The position numbers and the translations under genes are program-made. Below, in pieces: positions 49,454-58,531 of a stretch of 64,000 nt of DNA (its first letter is position 1; the number at the start of each line of letters is the position of its first letter). Source of the DNA: Entomomonas sp. E2T0. GTDB taxonomy: Bacteria; Pseudomonadota; Gammaproteobacteria; Pseudomonadales; Pseudomonadaceae. The notes below the pieces were generated by a model. It was not told the origin of the DNA. It did not search any database and was given only the letters and a program-made list of their open reading frames with translations. The stretch lies in the NCBI RefSeq assembly GCF_025985425.1, contig NZ_CP094972.1, forward strand, positions 496,001-560,000, read 5' to 3'.

Positions 49454-49894
49454 ATGGGACATCATATTCAAGGCATTATTAGTAAATCTGACAATATTAA
49501 TGCCTTTGCGCGATACTATTCTTTAAAGAAGCGTATTTCATTAAGCCAAGGTTTTTCTTTACTCATGTTGAGTGAGGATGATTTAGATTCTTTTATTTTT
49601 TCTGCTAATTATGATCTATATGATATTAATGGCCTATCTGATAAATTAGTTGAAATACTATCTCATTATTCCTTACAAGCCCCTATCGCTTATATTGCAA
49701 CGGACTATTTTGGTGGCACGGGCAGTCAAGCGGCAATAGCTTTTGCAAATGGAAATATTATCCTACCTCCACAATGCGCTGAAATCGGGGTAATCAATCA
49801 AGCACTAAAACTTATAGGCGTAATTTCTAATAATATTATTGACGAGTTTGACACATTAAACCTAGGTCAATATCGTCATATGGATGAAGATTAA
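49454..49894 (+). CDS. Hypothetical protein downstream of proB
   Basis: The 146-residue protein starts 4 bp after proB and overlaps the convergent folK by 4 bp. It has no signal peptide or membrane helix and begins MGHHIQGIISKSDNINAF. The middle (IAYIATDYFGGTGSQAAIAFANG) looks like a compact globular core. No ribosome binding site is evident, so it may rely on coupling to proB. I do not recognise the family or function. Confidence 0.6.
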   Translation: MGHHIQGIISKSDNINAFARYYSLKKRISLSQGFSLLMLSEDDLDSFIFSANYDLYDINGLSDKLVEILSHYSLQAPIAYIATDYFGGTGSQAAIAFANGNIILPPQCAEIGVINQALKLIGVISNNIIDEFDTLNLGQYRHMDED

Positions 49895-50376
49895 CTTGAT
49901 AGTCTCTTCAAGTTTTGCGAAGGACAATCAGCCAGTAAGTCAGCCACTACTCTGCCATCTGGCAAACAAATATTAGGGGCTATTTCTAATAAAGGCATTA
50001 ACACAAAGGAACGTAAAGCCATTTGGGGATGAGGTATTATTAAACGTTCTGTATTAATTTTTTGATTACCATAAAGAATTATATCTAAATCTAAGGTTCT
50101 AGCACCCCATCGCTCTTTACGTTCTCTGCCATGCTCATTTTCAATTTGTTGCAATTGATCTAATAAGGCTTCTGGCGTTAACACCGTTTCTAAACAAGCA
50201 ACAGCATTAATATATTGAGGCTGCCCCTCTAATAATGAATCACTTATATACAATGAAGACTGACTAACAAGCTTAATATCAGGTAAATTAGCTAATGCAT
50301 TTAACGCTGTAATCAACTGGGTAACTGGATCTTGTAAATTACTACCTAAACCAATATAAACAAGTTGTTTAGTCAA
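49891..50376 (-). CDS. folK: 2-amino-4-hydroxy-6-hydroxymethyldihydropteridine pyrophosphokinase
   Basis: FolK transfers pyrophosphate from ATP to the pterin in folate synthesis. I place the start at a TTG at 50376, which has AGAGGG 6 bp upstream and gives 161 residues beginning MTKQLVYIGLGSN, matching family length. The alternative start 25 codons upstream lies inside pcnB. The HPPK signature RWGARTLDLDIILYG and substrate motif IPHPQMALRSFVL are clear. It overlaps the pcnB end by 8 bp, so translation is coupled. folB/folP are not nearby. Confidence 0.9.
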   Translation of the reverse strand: MTKQLVYIGLGSNLQDPVTQLITALNALANLPDIKLVSQSSLYISDSLLEGQPQYINAVACLETVLTPEALLDQLQQIENEHGRERKERWGARTLDLDIILYGNQKINTERLIIPHPQMALRSFVLMPLLEIAPNICLPDGRVVADLLADCPSQNLKRLSS

Positions 50377-51742
50377 TTTTTCCCTCTGCTTTATTCTTTG
50401 CCTTAGACTTATAGTGATAACGCTTTCTACGACTTGGCTTTTTATCTCCATTTACTTGACGAATCATTGTTCGTCTTTGCTGATCATCGGCTTGTTGGTA
50501 ACATGTCCACCACTTGCCTAAACCTGCTGTATCCTCTCCTACTGACTCCCTCAACAATAGAAAATCATAGCCTGCACGAAAACGAGGATGTACTAATAAG
50601 GCATCTGCTTTTTTACCTTGTCTTCTGGTCAATCTAATTTGTGCTTCCCAAATCTCACGTATAGGGATACCAAAGCGTTTAGGAATAGTCGTATATTTAC
50701 TTTGCTCAGCAATTAACTCATTAGCTAAATCATGTAAATCCAATAGGTTAGGCAAATTTTCAGAAATTGGTTTTTCTAAATGCTCTAATAATACTGGCCA
50801 CAATAAACTAGCATATAAAAAGGCTGGATTAACTGTTTTTCCACTATTTAATCTATCATCTGTATTAATCAAAGCCTGCCGAATAAACTTTTCTGCTTGT
50901 GGTGATTTATCTAAAGCCTTAGCAGTTAGGGGAAATAAATAACTAAATAAATTATATTGGCAAAGCAGTGTGAATATTTTTACTGCATTACCTGATAAAA
51001 ATAACTTTAATACCTCATCAAATAACCTAGCAGCAGGAATATCCCCCAATAAATAAGATAACTGATTAAGTGGTTGCTCAGTTTCTGAAGCTATAGAAAA
51101 GTCTAACTTTACCATAAATCTTATGGCCCGTAACATTCTTACAGGATCTTCTTGATAACGTTTTTGTGGATTTCCAATTAAACGAATTACTTTACTATTA
51201 ATATCTTCCAAACCATTTACATGATCTAAAACTTGTTTTTTTACAATATCATAATAAAATGCATTAATCGTAAAGTCTCGTCGTGTTGCATCTTGCTCAA
51301 TTGTTCCATAGACATTATCACGCAATATGCGGCCACTACTGTGTTGCGCAGCGTCTGTCGCAATATCATCTTTACTGTGAGGACCTCTAAAAGTTGCTAC
51401 CTCTATGGTTTCTTTTCCCCAAAAAACATGAACTAACTTAAAGCGACGCCCAATTACTCTGGAATTACGAAAAATTTTCTTAACCTGTTCAGGTGTTGCA
51501 TTAGTTGCCACATCAAAATCTTTCGGACGTAAACTCAGTAACAAATCACGTATACAACCACCTACTAAATAAGCCTCATAACCTTCTTTATGAAGTTTTT
51601 TAATGGTTTCTAAGGCATTTTTACTAATGTGCTCTTGTTCCAATGTATATTTCTTTTTGGATGGTAATTGTTGAGAACCACCTGATGCTTTATCAGAACG
51701 CTTAAACAAGCCATCTACAGATTTGAATATTTTTTTCAACAT
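50369..51742 (-). CDS. pcnB: Poly(A) polymerase I
   Basis: PcnB adds 3' poly(A) tails that promote RNA decay. The 457-residue protein has the class II nucleotidyltransferase core VGGCIRDLLLSLRPKDFDVAT, the FRNSRVIGRRFKLVHV block and RRDFTINAFYYD. A basic C-terminal tail (KPSRRKRYHYKSKAKNKAEG) is typical of PcnB and separates it from CCA-adding enzymes. It is upstream of and coupled to folK, the standard gammaproteobacterial pair. Confidence 0.94.
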   Translation of the reverse strand: MLKKIFKSVDGLFKRSDKASGGSQQLPSKKKYTLEQEHISKNALETIKKLHKEGYEAYLVGGCIRDLLLSLRPKDFDVATNATPEQVKKIFRNSRVIGRRFKLVHVFWGKETIEVATFRGPHSKDDIATDAAQHSSGRILRDNVYGTIEQDATRRDFTINAFYYDIVKKQVLDHVNGLEDINSKVIRLIGNPQKRYQEDPVRMLRAIRFMVKLDFSIASETEQPLNQLSYLLGDIPAARLFDEVLKLFLSGNAVKIFTLLCQYNLFSYLFPLTAKALDKSPQAEKFIRQALINTDDRLNSGKTVNPAFLYASLLWPVLLEHLEKPISENLPNLLDLHDLANELIAEQSKYTTIPKRFGIPIREIWEAQIRLTRRQGKKADALLVHPRFRAGYDFLLLRESVGEDTAGLGKWWTCYQQADDQQRRTMIRQVNGDKKPSRRKRYHYKSKAKNKAEGKID

Positions 51743-52038
51743 AAAAGATTAATACACTATATTTTGAATAAGTTTGAATAACAGAGACAACTACTAAATA
51801 CCTCATTTATATAAATTAGACTATGAAAATAACAAGTTATAATCTAAAAAAAGTTTGCTTATAGTCAACTAGTTATTTAAATTTCATACTTTTTTCACAA
51901 TTTAAACAAATAACTATCGATAATTATAGCAATACACTGTATAAATATATATTAATTTGAGTTAAGCTATACAAATAAAATCATTTGCAAGATATTGTAT
52001 AGAGCTTGGGCTACTTATTTAGTAGATTAGTACTGCTT
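51743..52038. other. Gene-free stretch between divergent pcnB and the diiron protein
   Basis: About 300 bp of AT-rich sequence holds no protein gene or RNA gene that I can recognise. It should contain the pcnB promoter on the minus strand, but no clear -35/-10 pair stands out. Confidence 0.4.
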
Positions 52039-52080
52039 TTGACTTGTGTCATAACCTCTACTCGAGTAAATGATTAAATA
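52039..52080 (+). promoter_or_regulatory. FNR/ANR-like class II promoter of the diiron protein gene
   Basis: TTGACTTGTGTCAT (52039-52052) matches the FNR/ANR dyad TTGAC-N4-GTCAA at 9 of 10 informative positions. A -10-like TAAATA lies at 52075-52080. A start near 52087 would place the centre of the dyad at about -41.5, the position used for activation by FNR-type regulators. A 10-bp palindrome TACTCGAGTA (52059-52068) lies between. No good sigma-70 -10 sits 16-18 bp after TTGACT, arguing that this hexamer is not a simple -35. Confidence 0.55.
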
Positions 52081-52105
52081 ATGAGACATTTTTAGAGGGT
52101 ATCTC

Positions 52106-52894
52106 ATGCGACGCGATCCGATTACTTTATTTGATAATGGCACCCATAAGTGTGTCTGTTTTGATAACCTTGTTACAGGTGGTGGTGTACAGTCTAATCA
52201 GTTTGTGATTTTAGACGGTGACCAAGCTATCCTTCTTGATCCAGGTGGAGATTTAACATATACCACTTTAACATTAGAGATTGCTAAGCATTTAGCCCTT
52301 AAAGATTTGACTTATATCTTTGCATCTCACCAAGACCCCGATATTGTGGCATCTTTAGATAAATGGTTATTACATACCAATGCTCGGGTTATCTGCTCTA
52401 AATTATGGGCTCGTTTCTTACCTCACTTAGTGGCCAACTATCTTTCAAATAGCCATGGCATTAATACTTATGAGCGTATTATCCAATTACCTGATGCTGG
52501 CGGTGCCATTCCTTTAGGCGATAGTAAGTTAATGGCTGTTCCTGCGCATTTCTTACACTCTGAAGGTAATTTCCAAATCTATGATCCTGTGAGTAAAATT
52601 TTATTCTCTGGTGACCTAGGCGCATCTATTGTAGATGATGCAGAGCCTATTACAAACTTTGAAGAACATTTACCAAACATGCTTGGCTTCCACCAACGTT
52701 ATATGATTAGTAACAAAATTGGTCGCTATTGGGCAAACATGGTTCGTGGTTTAGATATTGAAATGATGGTTCCACAACATGGCCGTCCATTTAAAGGCAA
52801 AGAAATGGTTAATAAGTTTATCAATTGGTTTGAAAACTTAGAGTGTGGTGTGGACTTAATCACTCAACAAAACTATGTTCTACCAAAAATATAG
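52106..52894 (+). CDS. ODP-like diiron metallo-beta-lactamase-fold protein
   Basis: The 262-residue protein has the metallo-beta-lactamase fold. Its metal motif is SHQDPDIVASL, in the style of flavodiiron and oxygen-binding diiron proteins (ODP), not the hydrolase HxHxDH. Further likely ligands are in PAHFLHSEGNF, FSGDLGA and a C-terminal VPQHGRPF. Such domains bind O2 or NO, or reduce them with a redox partner; no flavodoxin domain is fused here. An AGAGGG site precedes the ATG. An FNR-like site upstream fits a role under low oxygen or nitric oxide (inference). Confidence 0.75.
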   Translation: MRRDPITLFDNGTHKCVCFDNLVTGGGVQSNQFVILDGDQAILLDPGGDLTYTTLTLEIAKHLALKDLTYIFASHQDPDIVASLDKWLLHTNARVICSKLWARFLPHLVANYLSNSHGINTYERIIQLPDAGGAIPLGDSKLMAVPAHFLHSEGNFQIYDPVSKILFSGDLGASIVDDAEPITNFEEHLPNMLGFHQRYMISNKIGRYWANMVRGLDIEMMVPQHGRPFKGKEMVNKFINWFENLECGVDLITQQNYVLPKI

Positions 52895-52910
52895 TTAAAC
52901 CCAATATAAA

Positions 52911-52938
52911 AAAGCTGCTTAAATAAGCAGCTTTTTTA
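52911..52938. terminator. Bidirectional terminator after the diiron protein gene
   Basis: The stem AAAGCTGCTT / AAGCAGCTTT has a 4-nt loop, flanked by A and T runs, between convergent genes. Confidence 0.88.
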
Positions 52939-52942
52939 TTAC

Positions 52943-54466
52943 CTATAATTTATTATTGCGCATATTTCTTAGTTGTTTTTCAAGTACTTCTGCATAAGGC
53001 TCTAACACTCGCTCAATACAGAATGTATCTGCTGGATTAGCTAATCCTCTAATCTTAGCTAAAATCTCTACCCTCTCATCACCTGCCACAGACTGATCCA
53101 TTAATAATAGATTACGACTATGGTCAACAAGCGACCGAGCTAATTTTACAGTCGTATTATCTAATAACTCTTGGGGTGTTAAACCTAATAAATCAGTTCC
53201 CTGTGCCAGAGCTATTTGTAGCAATAACGTGATATTTGTATCCGCCAATTCAACTTGTAACTCATGGCTTAAACCACGCATTAATTCACCACAACATATC
53301 GCATGTGTTAAATAAGTATCTGTATCATTACCACGCCCATGAAACAATACTAAACTACTACCATCATTTAATGTATGTATTTCACCCTTATAGATACGTA
53401 CGGTTTGATCTAAACAATCACGATAACGTTGTAATAAATTAATTAATCGCTCTTTAGATAATAATTTTAACTTATCCTGTCCACCTAACCGTATATACAA
53501 TACTGCAGTTTGTGTAGGTTGTTGCATAGTCACACCACTTTCTAATTCTTCTTTATCTGCTGGCACTGAATCACTAATAATAGGTATATCTGCCTCAGCA
53601 ATGACTGAGCGATCAAAACTGGCAATCTCATCAAGAAAAGCCCGATCAAAATTACTATCTGTTAATTCATCTTCAGTTTGTCTAATATTAATCAGATCAT
53701 GTTCAACCACCTCAATAGGTTCAGGCTCTAACTCTGGTTCAATAAATTGCGCATAATATGCTTCAATATCTTCAACAGCAATTAATTTAGCTTGTAACTC
53801 TCTAGCTAAATCACCTATTTCATCTTGTCGATCGCTGGCAGGTACAGGCATAACAGGATCTCTTACCCATTCTCGTAATTGAGTAACCGGTGTAGTAATT
53901 TTACGACCTAATCTAAATATAAAAATTAATACAATAACCAGTAAAATACCTGCAATAATAATGGCACGCTCAACACTCACCACCCAAGGCAATTGAAATT
54001 GCTGATGATTTAATCTTAAACGTAATTCAACATCTGGCTGCTTTTGGATAGCTAACCTTTCTTTATACAAATCTGTTTTATTGGTGTGAGAAAATTGTTT
54101 TAGACCAGCCCGAAACAATTCATTACCTTCACCATCATAAATCCCCACATCGGCAACCAATGGATTTTTAGCTAGTGATCCTAACAAAATATTCAGCCCC
54201 AACTTATCATCAATGGCTAATAACTCTGCTGCCCTTTCTGCAGTCTGAGTTAATAAACTTTGTCCCACTGCATCCGCTTGTTGACGCATAGAAAGCTTAA
54301 ATTGATCATTAACTAGCCAAGCATAAACACCAAAGGCAATAGCTAACACTAGCAAGCATTGAATAATCAAACTAGCAACAAGAGAAACTCGTTTTTGTCG
54401 TATTGTTTGGTTGGAATATAAAAAAAGATTGTCTTTTTTAGCATGTTGTTGCTGTTTCACAAGCAA
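52943..54466 (-). CDS. Smp-like membrane protein with HAMP and degenerate cyclase-like domain
   Basis: The 507-residue protein has helix 1 at about 28-50, a periplasmic region of about 110 residues (VGIYDGEGNELFRAG, sensor-like), helix 2 at about 166-186 and a HAMP-like segment (RKITTPVTQLREWV to DEIGDLARELQ). An acidic linker (about 240-310) follows. The C-terminal region (about 319-480) resembles a class III nucleotide cyclase fold. There the first metal Asp is replaced by Arg326 (AVLYIRLGG) while Asp368 (LNDGSSLVLF) remains, so catalysis is unlikely. It is divergent from serB, the position of smp/ytjB in other gammaproteobacteria. Function unknown. Confidence 0.7.
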   Translation of the reverse strand: MLVKQQQHAKKDNLFLYSNQTIRQKRVSLVASLIIQCLLVLAIAFGVYAWLVNDQFKLSMRQQADAVGQSLLTQTAERAAELLAIDDKLGLNILLGSLAKNPLVADVGIYDGEGNELFRAGLKQFSHTNKTDLYKERLAIQKQPDVELRLRLNHQQFQLPWVVSVERAIIIAGILLVIVLIFIFRLGRKITTPVTQLREWVRDPVMPVPASDRQDEIGDLARELQAKLIAVEDIEAYYAQFIEPELEPEPIEVVEHDLINIRQTEDELTDSNFDRAFLDEIASFDRSVIAEADIPIISDSVPADKEELESGVTMQQPTQTAVLYIRLGGQDKLKLLSKERLINLLQRYRDCLDQTVRIYKGEIHTLNDGSSLVLFHGRGNDTDTYLTHAICCGELMRGLSHELQVELADTNITLLLQIALAQGTDLLGLTPQELLDNTTVKLARSLVDHSRNLLLMDQSVAGDERVEILAKIRGLANPADTFCIERVLEPYAEVLEKQLRNMRNNKL

Positions 54467-54579
54467 AACTCTTTTAAAAATAGGAATATATTAGTATAAC
54501 TAGCGTTTTTTTTTGGGGAAAGCCCTTAAACAAGTTAAAATAGTAAAAATTTGTGCTTTACAGTGTTGGAGATTGTAGA

Positions 54580-55800
54580 TTGCGTGAAATTATTTTAATT
54601 AATATTACTGGAGAAGACCGTCCTGGGCTTACTGCAGCAATTACTGGTGTGTTAGCTGCTGGAGGCGCACAAATTCTTGATATTGGCCAAGCCGTGATTC
54701 ATAACACGTTATCTTTCGGCATTTTAGTAGAACTTCCTGATAATAGTGACTCTAATGTGCTCAAAGATGTATTATTCTGTGGCTATGAACTCGATCAACA
54801 GGTACGTTTTACACCTATTTCTGAACAAGATTACCAAGTATGGGTGGCTGGACAAGGCAAACCCCGTCATCTTGTAACTTTATTAACGCGCAAAGTTACT
54901 GCCGAACAATTATGCAGAGTTAGTACTATTACAGCTGCACATAATCTTAATATTGATCATATCGACCGCTTATCTGGTCGCATTCCCTTAGGTACTGCAC
55001 CAGAAAATAGTAAAGGTTGTATTGAATTTTCAGTACGTGGTGATGCAAATATCAGTGCATTAAAAGCTGAATTTCTAAAGGTTGGTGCGGAGCTGGGTGT
55101 TGATATTGCTTTCCAACAAGACAGTATTTATCGCCGTAATCGTCGCTTAGCTGTATTTGATATGGACTCAACACTTATTGAAGCAGAAGTTATTGACGAA
55201 TTAGCCAAAGCTGCAGGTGTCGGCGACCAAGTCTCTGCCATTACTGAACGGGCAATGCGTGGGGAAATTGATTTTAAAGAAAGCTTTAAAGAACGTTTAG
55301 CATTACTCAAAGGCTTATCTGAATCTGTGTTAGAGGAAATTGCAGATAATCTTCCACTTACTGAAGGTGCAGAAAATTTATTTGATGAGCTTAAAAAGTT
55401 AGGTTACAGAACAGCAATTCTTTCTGGTGGTTTTAGTTACTTTGCTAATAAATTACAGCAAAAACTAGGCATTGATTATGTTTATGCCAATGAACTACAA
55501 ATAGTAGATGGAAAATTAACGGGTGTAGCTATTGAACCTATTGTAGATGCTCAAAGAAAAGCAGACCTGTTAAAAGATTTAGCTCTAAAAGAAAACATTA
55601 GTTTAGAACAAACTATTGCAGTTGGCGATGGTGCAAATGATTTACCTATGCTTGGTATTGCAGGGCTAGGCGTTGCTTTCAGAGCCAAGCCTCTGGTTAA
55701 ACAATCTGCTAAACAAGCTATTTCTACCTTAGGGTTAGATGGTATTTTATATTTATTAGGTTATCGTGACAGAGAAGCTCAAGAGCAGCCTATTAATTAA
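54580..55800 (+). CDS. serB: Phosphoserine phosphatase with N-terminal ACT domains
   Basis: SerB hydrolyses phosphoserine to serine. I choose a TTG at 54580, which follows GGAG by 8 bp and gives 406 residues beginning MREIILINITGEDRPGLT, as in pseudomonads; a GTG nine codons upstream is unlikely. Two ACT-like domains occupy about 1-180. HAD motif I is FDMDSTLIE (Asp194, Asp196), motif II ILSGGFSYF and motif III VGDGANDLPML. It is divergent from the smp-like gene. Confidence 0.94.
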   Translation: MREIILINITGEDRPGLTAAITGVLAAGGAQILDIGQAVIHNTLSFGILVELPDNSDSNVLKDVLFCGYELDQQVRFTPISEQDYQVWVAGQGKPRHLVTLLTRKVTAEQLCRVSTITAAHNLNIDHIDRLSGRIPLGTAPENSKGCIEFSVRGDANISALKAEFLKVGAELGVDIAFQQDSIYRRNRRLAVFDMDSTLIEAEVIDELAKAAGVGDQVSAITERAMRGEIDFKESFKERLALLKGLSESVLEEIADNLPLTEGAENLFDELKKLGYRTAILSGGFSYFANKLQQKLGIDYVYANELQIVDGKLTGVAIEPIVDAQRKADLLKDLALKENISLEQTIAVGDGANDLPMLGIAGLGVAFRAKPLVKQSAKQAISTLGLDGILYLLGYRDREAQEQPIN

Positions 55801-56062
55801 TAAAATAAATCTCGCTATTTAACAGGAATCTTCAAGATAATTGCTAATCCTATAAATAACAAGATAAAGTTGTATGTTGTTTTGCAATACCATTGTAGAA
55901 TACTTATCCATTATTCTACCGTGATTGTGAGTTTTACGAGTAAGTTGGTTACCCCGAATGTATCGCATGATTAGTATTAAATACACTTGTTTACCTAACA
56001 GTCTATTTACTAATCCACTCACGTTAATAATTAAACTATTGCCGTGAAAACAGGAGCTTTCA

Positions 56063-57901
56063 ATGCCTGACTATCGTTCCAAAACATCCACCCAAGGCCG
56101 TAATATGGCGGGTGCTCGTTCCCTATGGCGTGCCACAGGGATGAAAGATGATGACTTCAATAAGCCAATTATTGCTGTCGCCAACTCATTTACTCAATTT
56201 GTTCCAGGGCATGTTCATCTAAAAGACCTTGGACAACTGGTCGCTCGTGAAATTGAGAAAGCAGGTGGTGTCGCTAAAGAATTTAATACCATTGCTGTTG
56301 ATGATGGTATCGCAATGGGGCATGATGGTATGCTCTACTCTCTACCAAGCCGAGAAATTATTGCCGACTCAGTAGAATACATGGTAAATGCACATTGTGC
56401 AGATGCCCTAGTATGCATCTCTAACTGCGATAAAATTACTCCTGGCATGTTAATGGCTGCTTTACGTCTTAATATTCCAGTAGTTTTTGTTTCTGGTGGC
56501 CCAATGGAGGCTGGTAAAACCAAGTTAGCAGACCATAATCTAGACTTAATTGATGCCATGGTAATTGCGGCTGATGATAACTATTCAGATGAACAAGTGG
56601 CGGAATATGAACGTAGCGCCTGCCCTACCTGTGGCTCTTGCTCTGGGATGTTTACAGCCAACTCCATGAACTGTTTAACAGAAGCACTCGGTTTATCACT
56701 ACCTGGCAATGGCACTACACTAGCAACCCATGCTGATCGTAAACAGCTTTTTGTTAATGCAGCCCATCTAATCGTAGACCTTTGTAAACGTTATTACGAA
56801 CAGAATGATAGCTCTGTATTACCACGTAATGTCGCTTCATTAGCTGCTTTCAAAAATGCCATGACACTTGATATTGCCATGGGCGGCTCTACCAATACTA
56901 TTTTACATTTACTAGCTGTTGCCCAAGAGGGCGAAGTTGCTTTTGATATGAAAGTCATTGATGAACTTTCTCGTCAAGTACCTCAACTTTGTAAAGTTGC
57001 TCCCAATGTACAAAAGTATCATATCGAAGATGTACATCGTGCTGGTGGTATTTTTAGTATTCTAGGTCAATTAGCTAAAGCAAAATTAATAGATACTTCT
57101 GTTAACACAGTACATAGTAAAACCTTAGCTGACGCTATTGCTCAATGGGATATCAGCCAAACTGACGATGAAACTGTTCATACATTCTTTAAAGCAGGCC
57201 CTGCTGGCATTCGCACAGAACAAGCTTTTAGTCAATCAACCCGTTGGCCTAGCCTTGATTTAGATCGCGCTAATGGTTGTATCCGTGATCTTGAACATGC
57301 TTATTCTAAAGACGGTGGGCTAGCTGTGCTATATGGCAATCTTGCGGAAGACGGCTGCGTAGTTAAAACAGCGGGGGTAGATGATTCTATCCTACGTTTT
57401 GAAGGAACAGCTCATGTATTTGAAAGCCAAGATGCTGCTGTTAAAGGTATTTTAGCTGATGAAATAAAAGCTGGTGACGTAGTAGTTATTCGCTATGAGG
57501 GTCCTCGTGGTGGCCCAGGTATGCAAGAAATGCTTTACCCAACCAGTTACCTCAAATCAAAAGGTTTAGGTAAGCAATGCGCTTTATTAACTGATGGTCG
57601 TTTCTCTGGCGGCACATCTGGCTTATCCATAGGACATGTCTCACCAGAAGCCGCCTCAGGTGGCAATATTGGTCTTGTACAAAACGGTGATAAGATATTA
57701 ATTGATATTCCTAACCGCTCTATCCAACTACTTGTTAGCGACGAAGAGTTAGCTAATCGTCGTGCTGTACAACAACAAAAGGGTTGGAAACCTGCTGCTC
57801 CTAGAGCAAGAAAAGTAAGTACAGCGCTTAAAGCTTATGCTTTATTAGCGACCAGTGCAGATAAAGGCGCTGTACGCAATAAACAACTACTAGATAATTA
57901 A
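56063..57901 (+). CDS. ilvD: Dihydroxy-acid dehydratase
   Basis: IlvD makes 2-oxo acids for valine, isoleucine, leucine and pantothenate synthesis. The 612-residue protein has the Fe-S ligands [12 protein letters not shown] and [18 protein letters not shown], then GLSLPGNGT and the C-terminal [28 protein letters not shown] site precedes the ATG. It is a single-gene unit with a 260-bp upstream gap and a terminator after. Confidence 0.97.
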   Translation: MPDYRSKTSTQGRNMAGARSLWRATGMKDDDFNKPIIAVANSFTQFVPGHVHLKDLGQLVAREIEKAGGVAKEFNTIAVDDGIAMGHDGMLYSLPSREIIADSVEYMVNAHCADALVCISNCDKITPGMLMAALRLNIPVVFVSGGPMEAGKTKLADHNLDLIDAMVIAADDNYSDEQVAEYERSACPTCGSCSGMFTANSMNCLTEALGLSLPGNGTTLATHADRKQLFVNAAHLIVDLCKRYYEQNDSSVLPRNVASLAAFKNAMTLDIAMGGSTNTILHLLAVAQEGEVAFDMKVIDELSRQVPQLCKVAPNVQKYHIEDVHRAGGIFSILGQLAKAKLIDTSVNTVHSKTLADAIAQWDISQTDDETVHTFFKAGPAGIRTEQAFSQSTRWPSLDLDRANGCIRDLEHAYSKDGGLAVLYGNLAEDGCVVKTAGVDDSILRFEGTAHVFESQDAAVKGILADEIKAGDVVVIRYEGPRGGPGMQEMLYPTSYLKSKGLGKQCALLTDGRFSGGTSGLSIGHVSPEAASGGNIGLVQNGDKILIDIPNRSIQLLVSDEELANRRAVQQQKGWKPAAPRARKVSTALKAYALLATSADKGAVRNKQLLDN

Positions 57902-57909
57902 TTTAATAC

Positions 57910-57939
57910 AACCATCCTATATCAAGGTATAGGATGGTT
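57910..57939. terminator. Convergent terminator between ilvD and the DUF192 gene
   Basis: A perfect 12-bp stem AACCATCCTATA / TATAGGATGGTT has a 6-nt loop, 8 bp after the ilvD stop and overlapping the DUF192 stop. The T tail is short. Confidence 0.7.
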
Positions 57940-58371
57940 TATTCCCTCAACCAGCATACCAATGCTAATTCTCTGCTCACTAAACCAACCTTGCGGTACT
58001 TCTAAAGCATACCTAATAGGCTGCATTGCACACACATGACTAAGGCTCTCTGGCTGTAATTGCTCAATTTGCAAAACTCGATAATGTTTATCAATAAAAG
58101 CCAGTGATAATGGAACATAGGTATTCTTCATCCAAAAACAAGGCATTGAATCTTCATCTAAATAAAACAACATACCTTGTCCCGCTTCCAGACTTTTACG
58201 AAACATTAACCCTTGTTGACGCTGCTTATCCGTAACAGCTAATTCTGCCTGTAACTGCACCCCATTAATTGTTAATAAATGCTTATCAAAAGTAAGCTGT
58301 TTATTATCTGCTACTACTATTTGTGATATGTTTCCAAGAACAATAATCAACAAATACTTTACTAATTTCAT
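57922..58371 (-). CDS. DUF192 family secreted protein
   Basis: The 149-residue protein has a signal peptide (about 1-21, MKLVKYLLIIVLGNISQIVVA) and a single DUF192 domain with its signatures QGLMFRKSLEAGQGMLFYLD, CFWMKNTYVPLSLAFID and ALEVPQGWF. The family is a small beta-barrel fold with unknown role. It is divergent from hflK. Confidence 0.85.
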   Translation of the reverse strand: MKLVKYLLIIVLGNISQIVVADNKQLTFDKHLLTINGVQLQAELAVTDKQRQQGLMFRKSLEAGQGMLFYLDEDSMPCFWMKNTYVPLSLAFIDKHYRVLQIEQLQPESLSHVCAMQPIRYALEVPQGWFSEQRISIGMLVEGINHPIP

Positions 58372-58450
58372 TACTTATCAATCCTATTATCATTTATAAA
58401 TTATTATAAAACATACTTTGCAATAAATTTCGGCAATATAATAGCTATTT

Positions 58451-58459
58451 TGATATAAT
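58451..58459 (+). promoter_or_regulatory. Extended -10 promoter upstream of hflK
   Basis: TGATATAAT is a perfect extended -10 (TGn + TATAAT). Transcription would start near 58466, about 65 bp before the hflK ATG. No strong -35 is seen, which is common for extended -10 promoters. Confidence 0.45.
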
Positions 58460-58531
58460 TCATTCTTTTAAATATGTTCTTTCATGCCATAATAAACAAC
58501 TATTGGCATTAATTATATTTTGGGAGGAATT

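Noticed and set aside
52059-52068. TACTCGAGTA palindrome as a stand-alone operator
   Set aside because: A single 10-bp palindrome is too short to assign; it is mentioned only as a possible addition to the FNR-like site.
55819-56022. Minus-strand 67-residue frame between serB and ilvD
   Set aside because: There is no ribosome binding site, signal peptide or domain; composition looks like non-coding AT-rich DNA.
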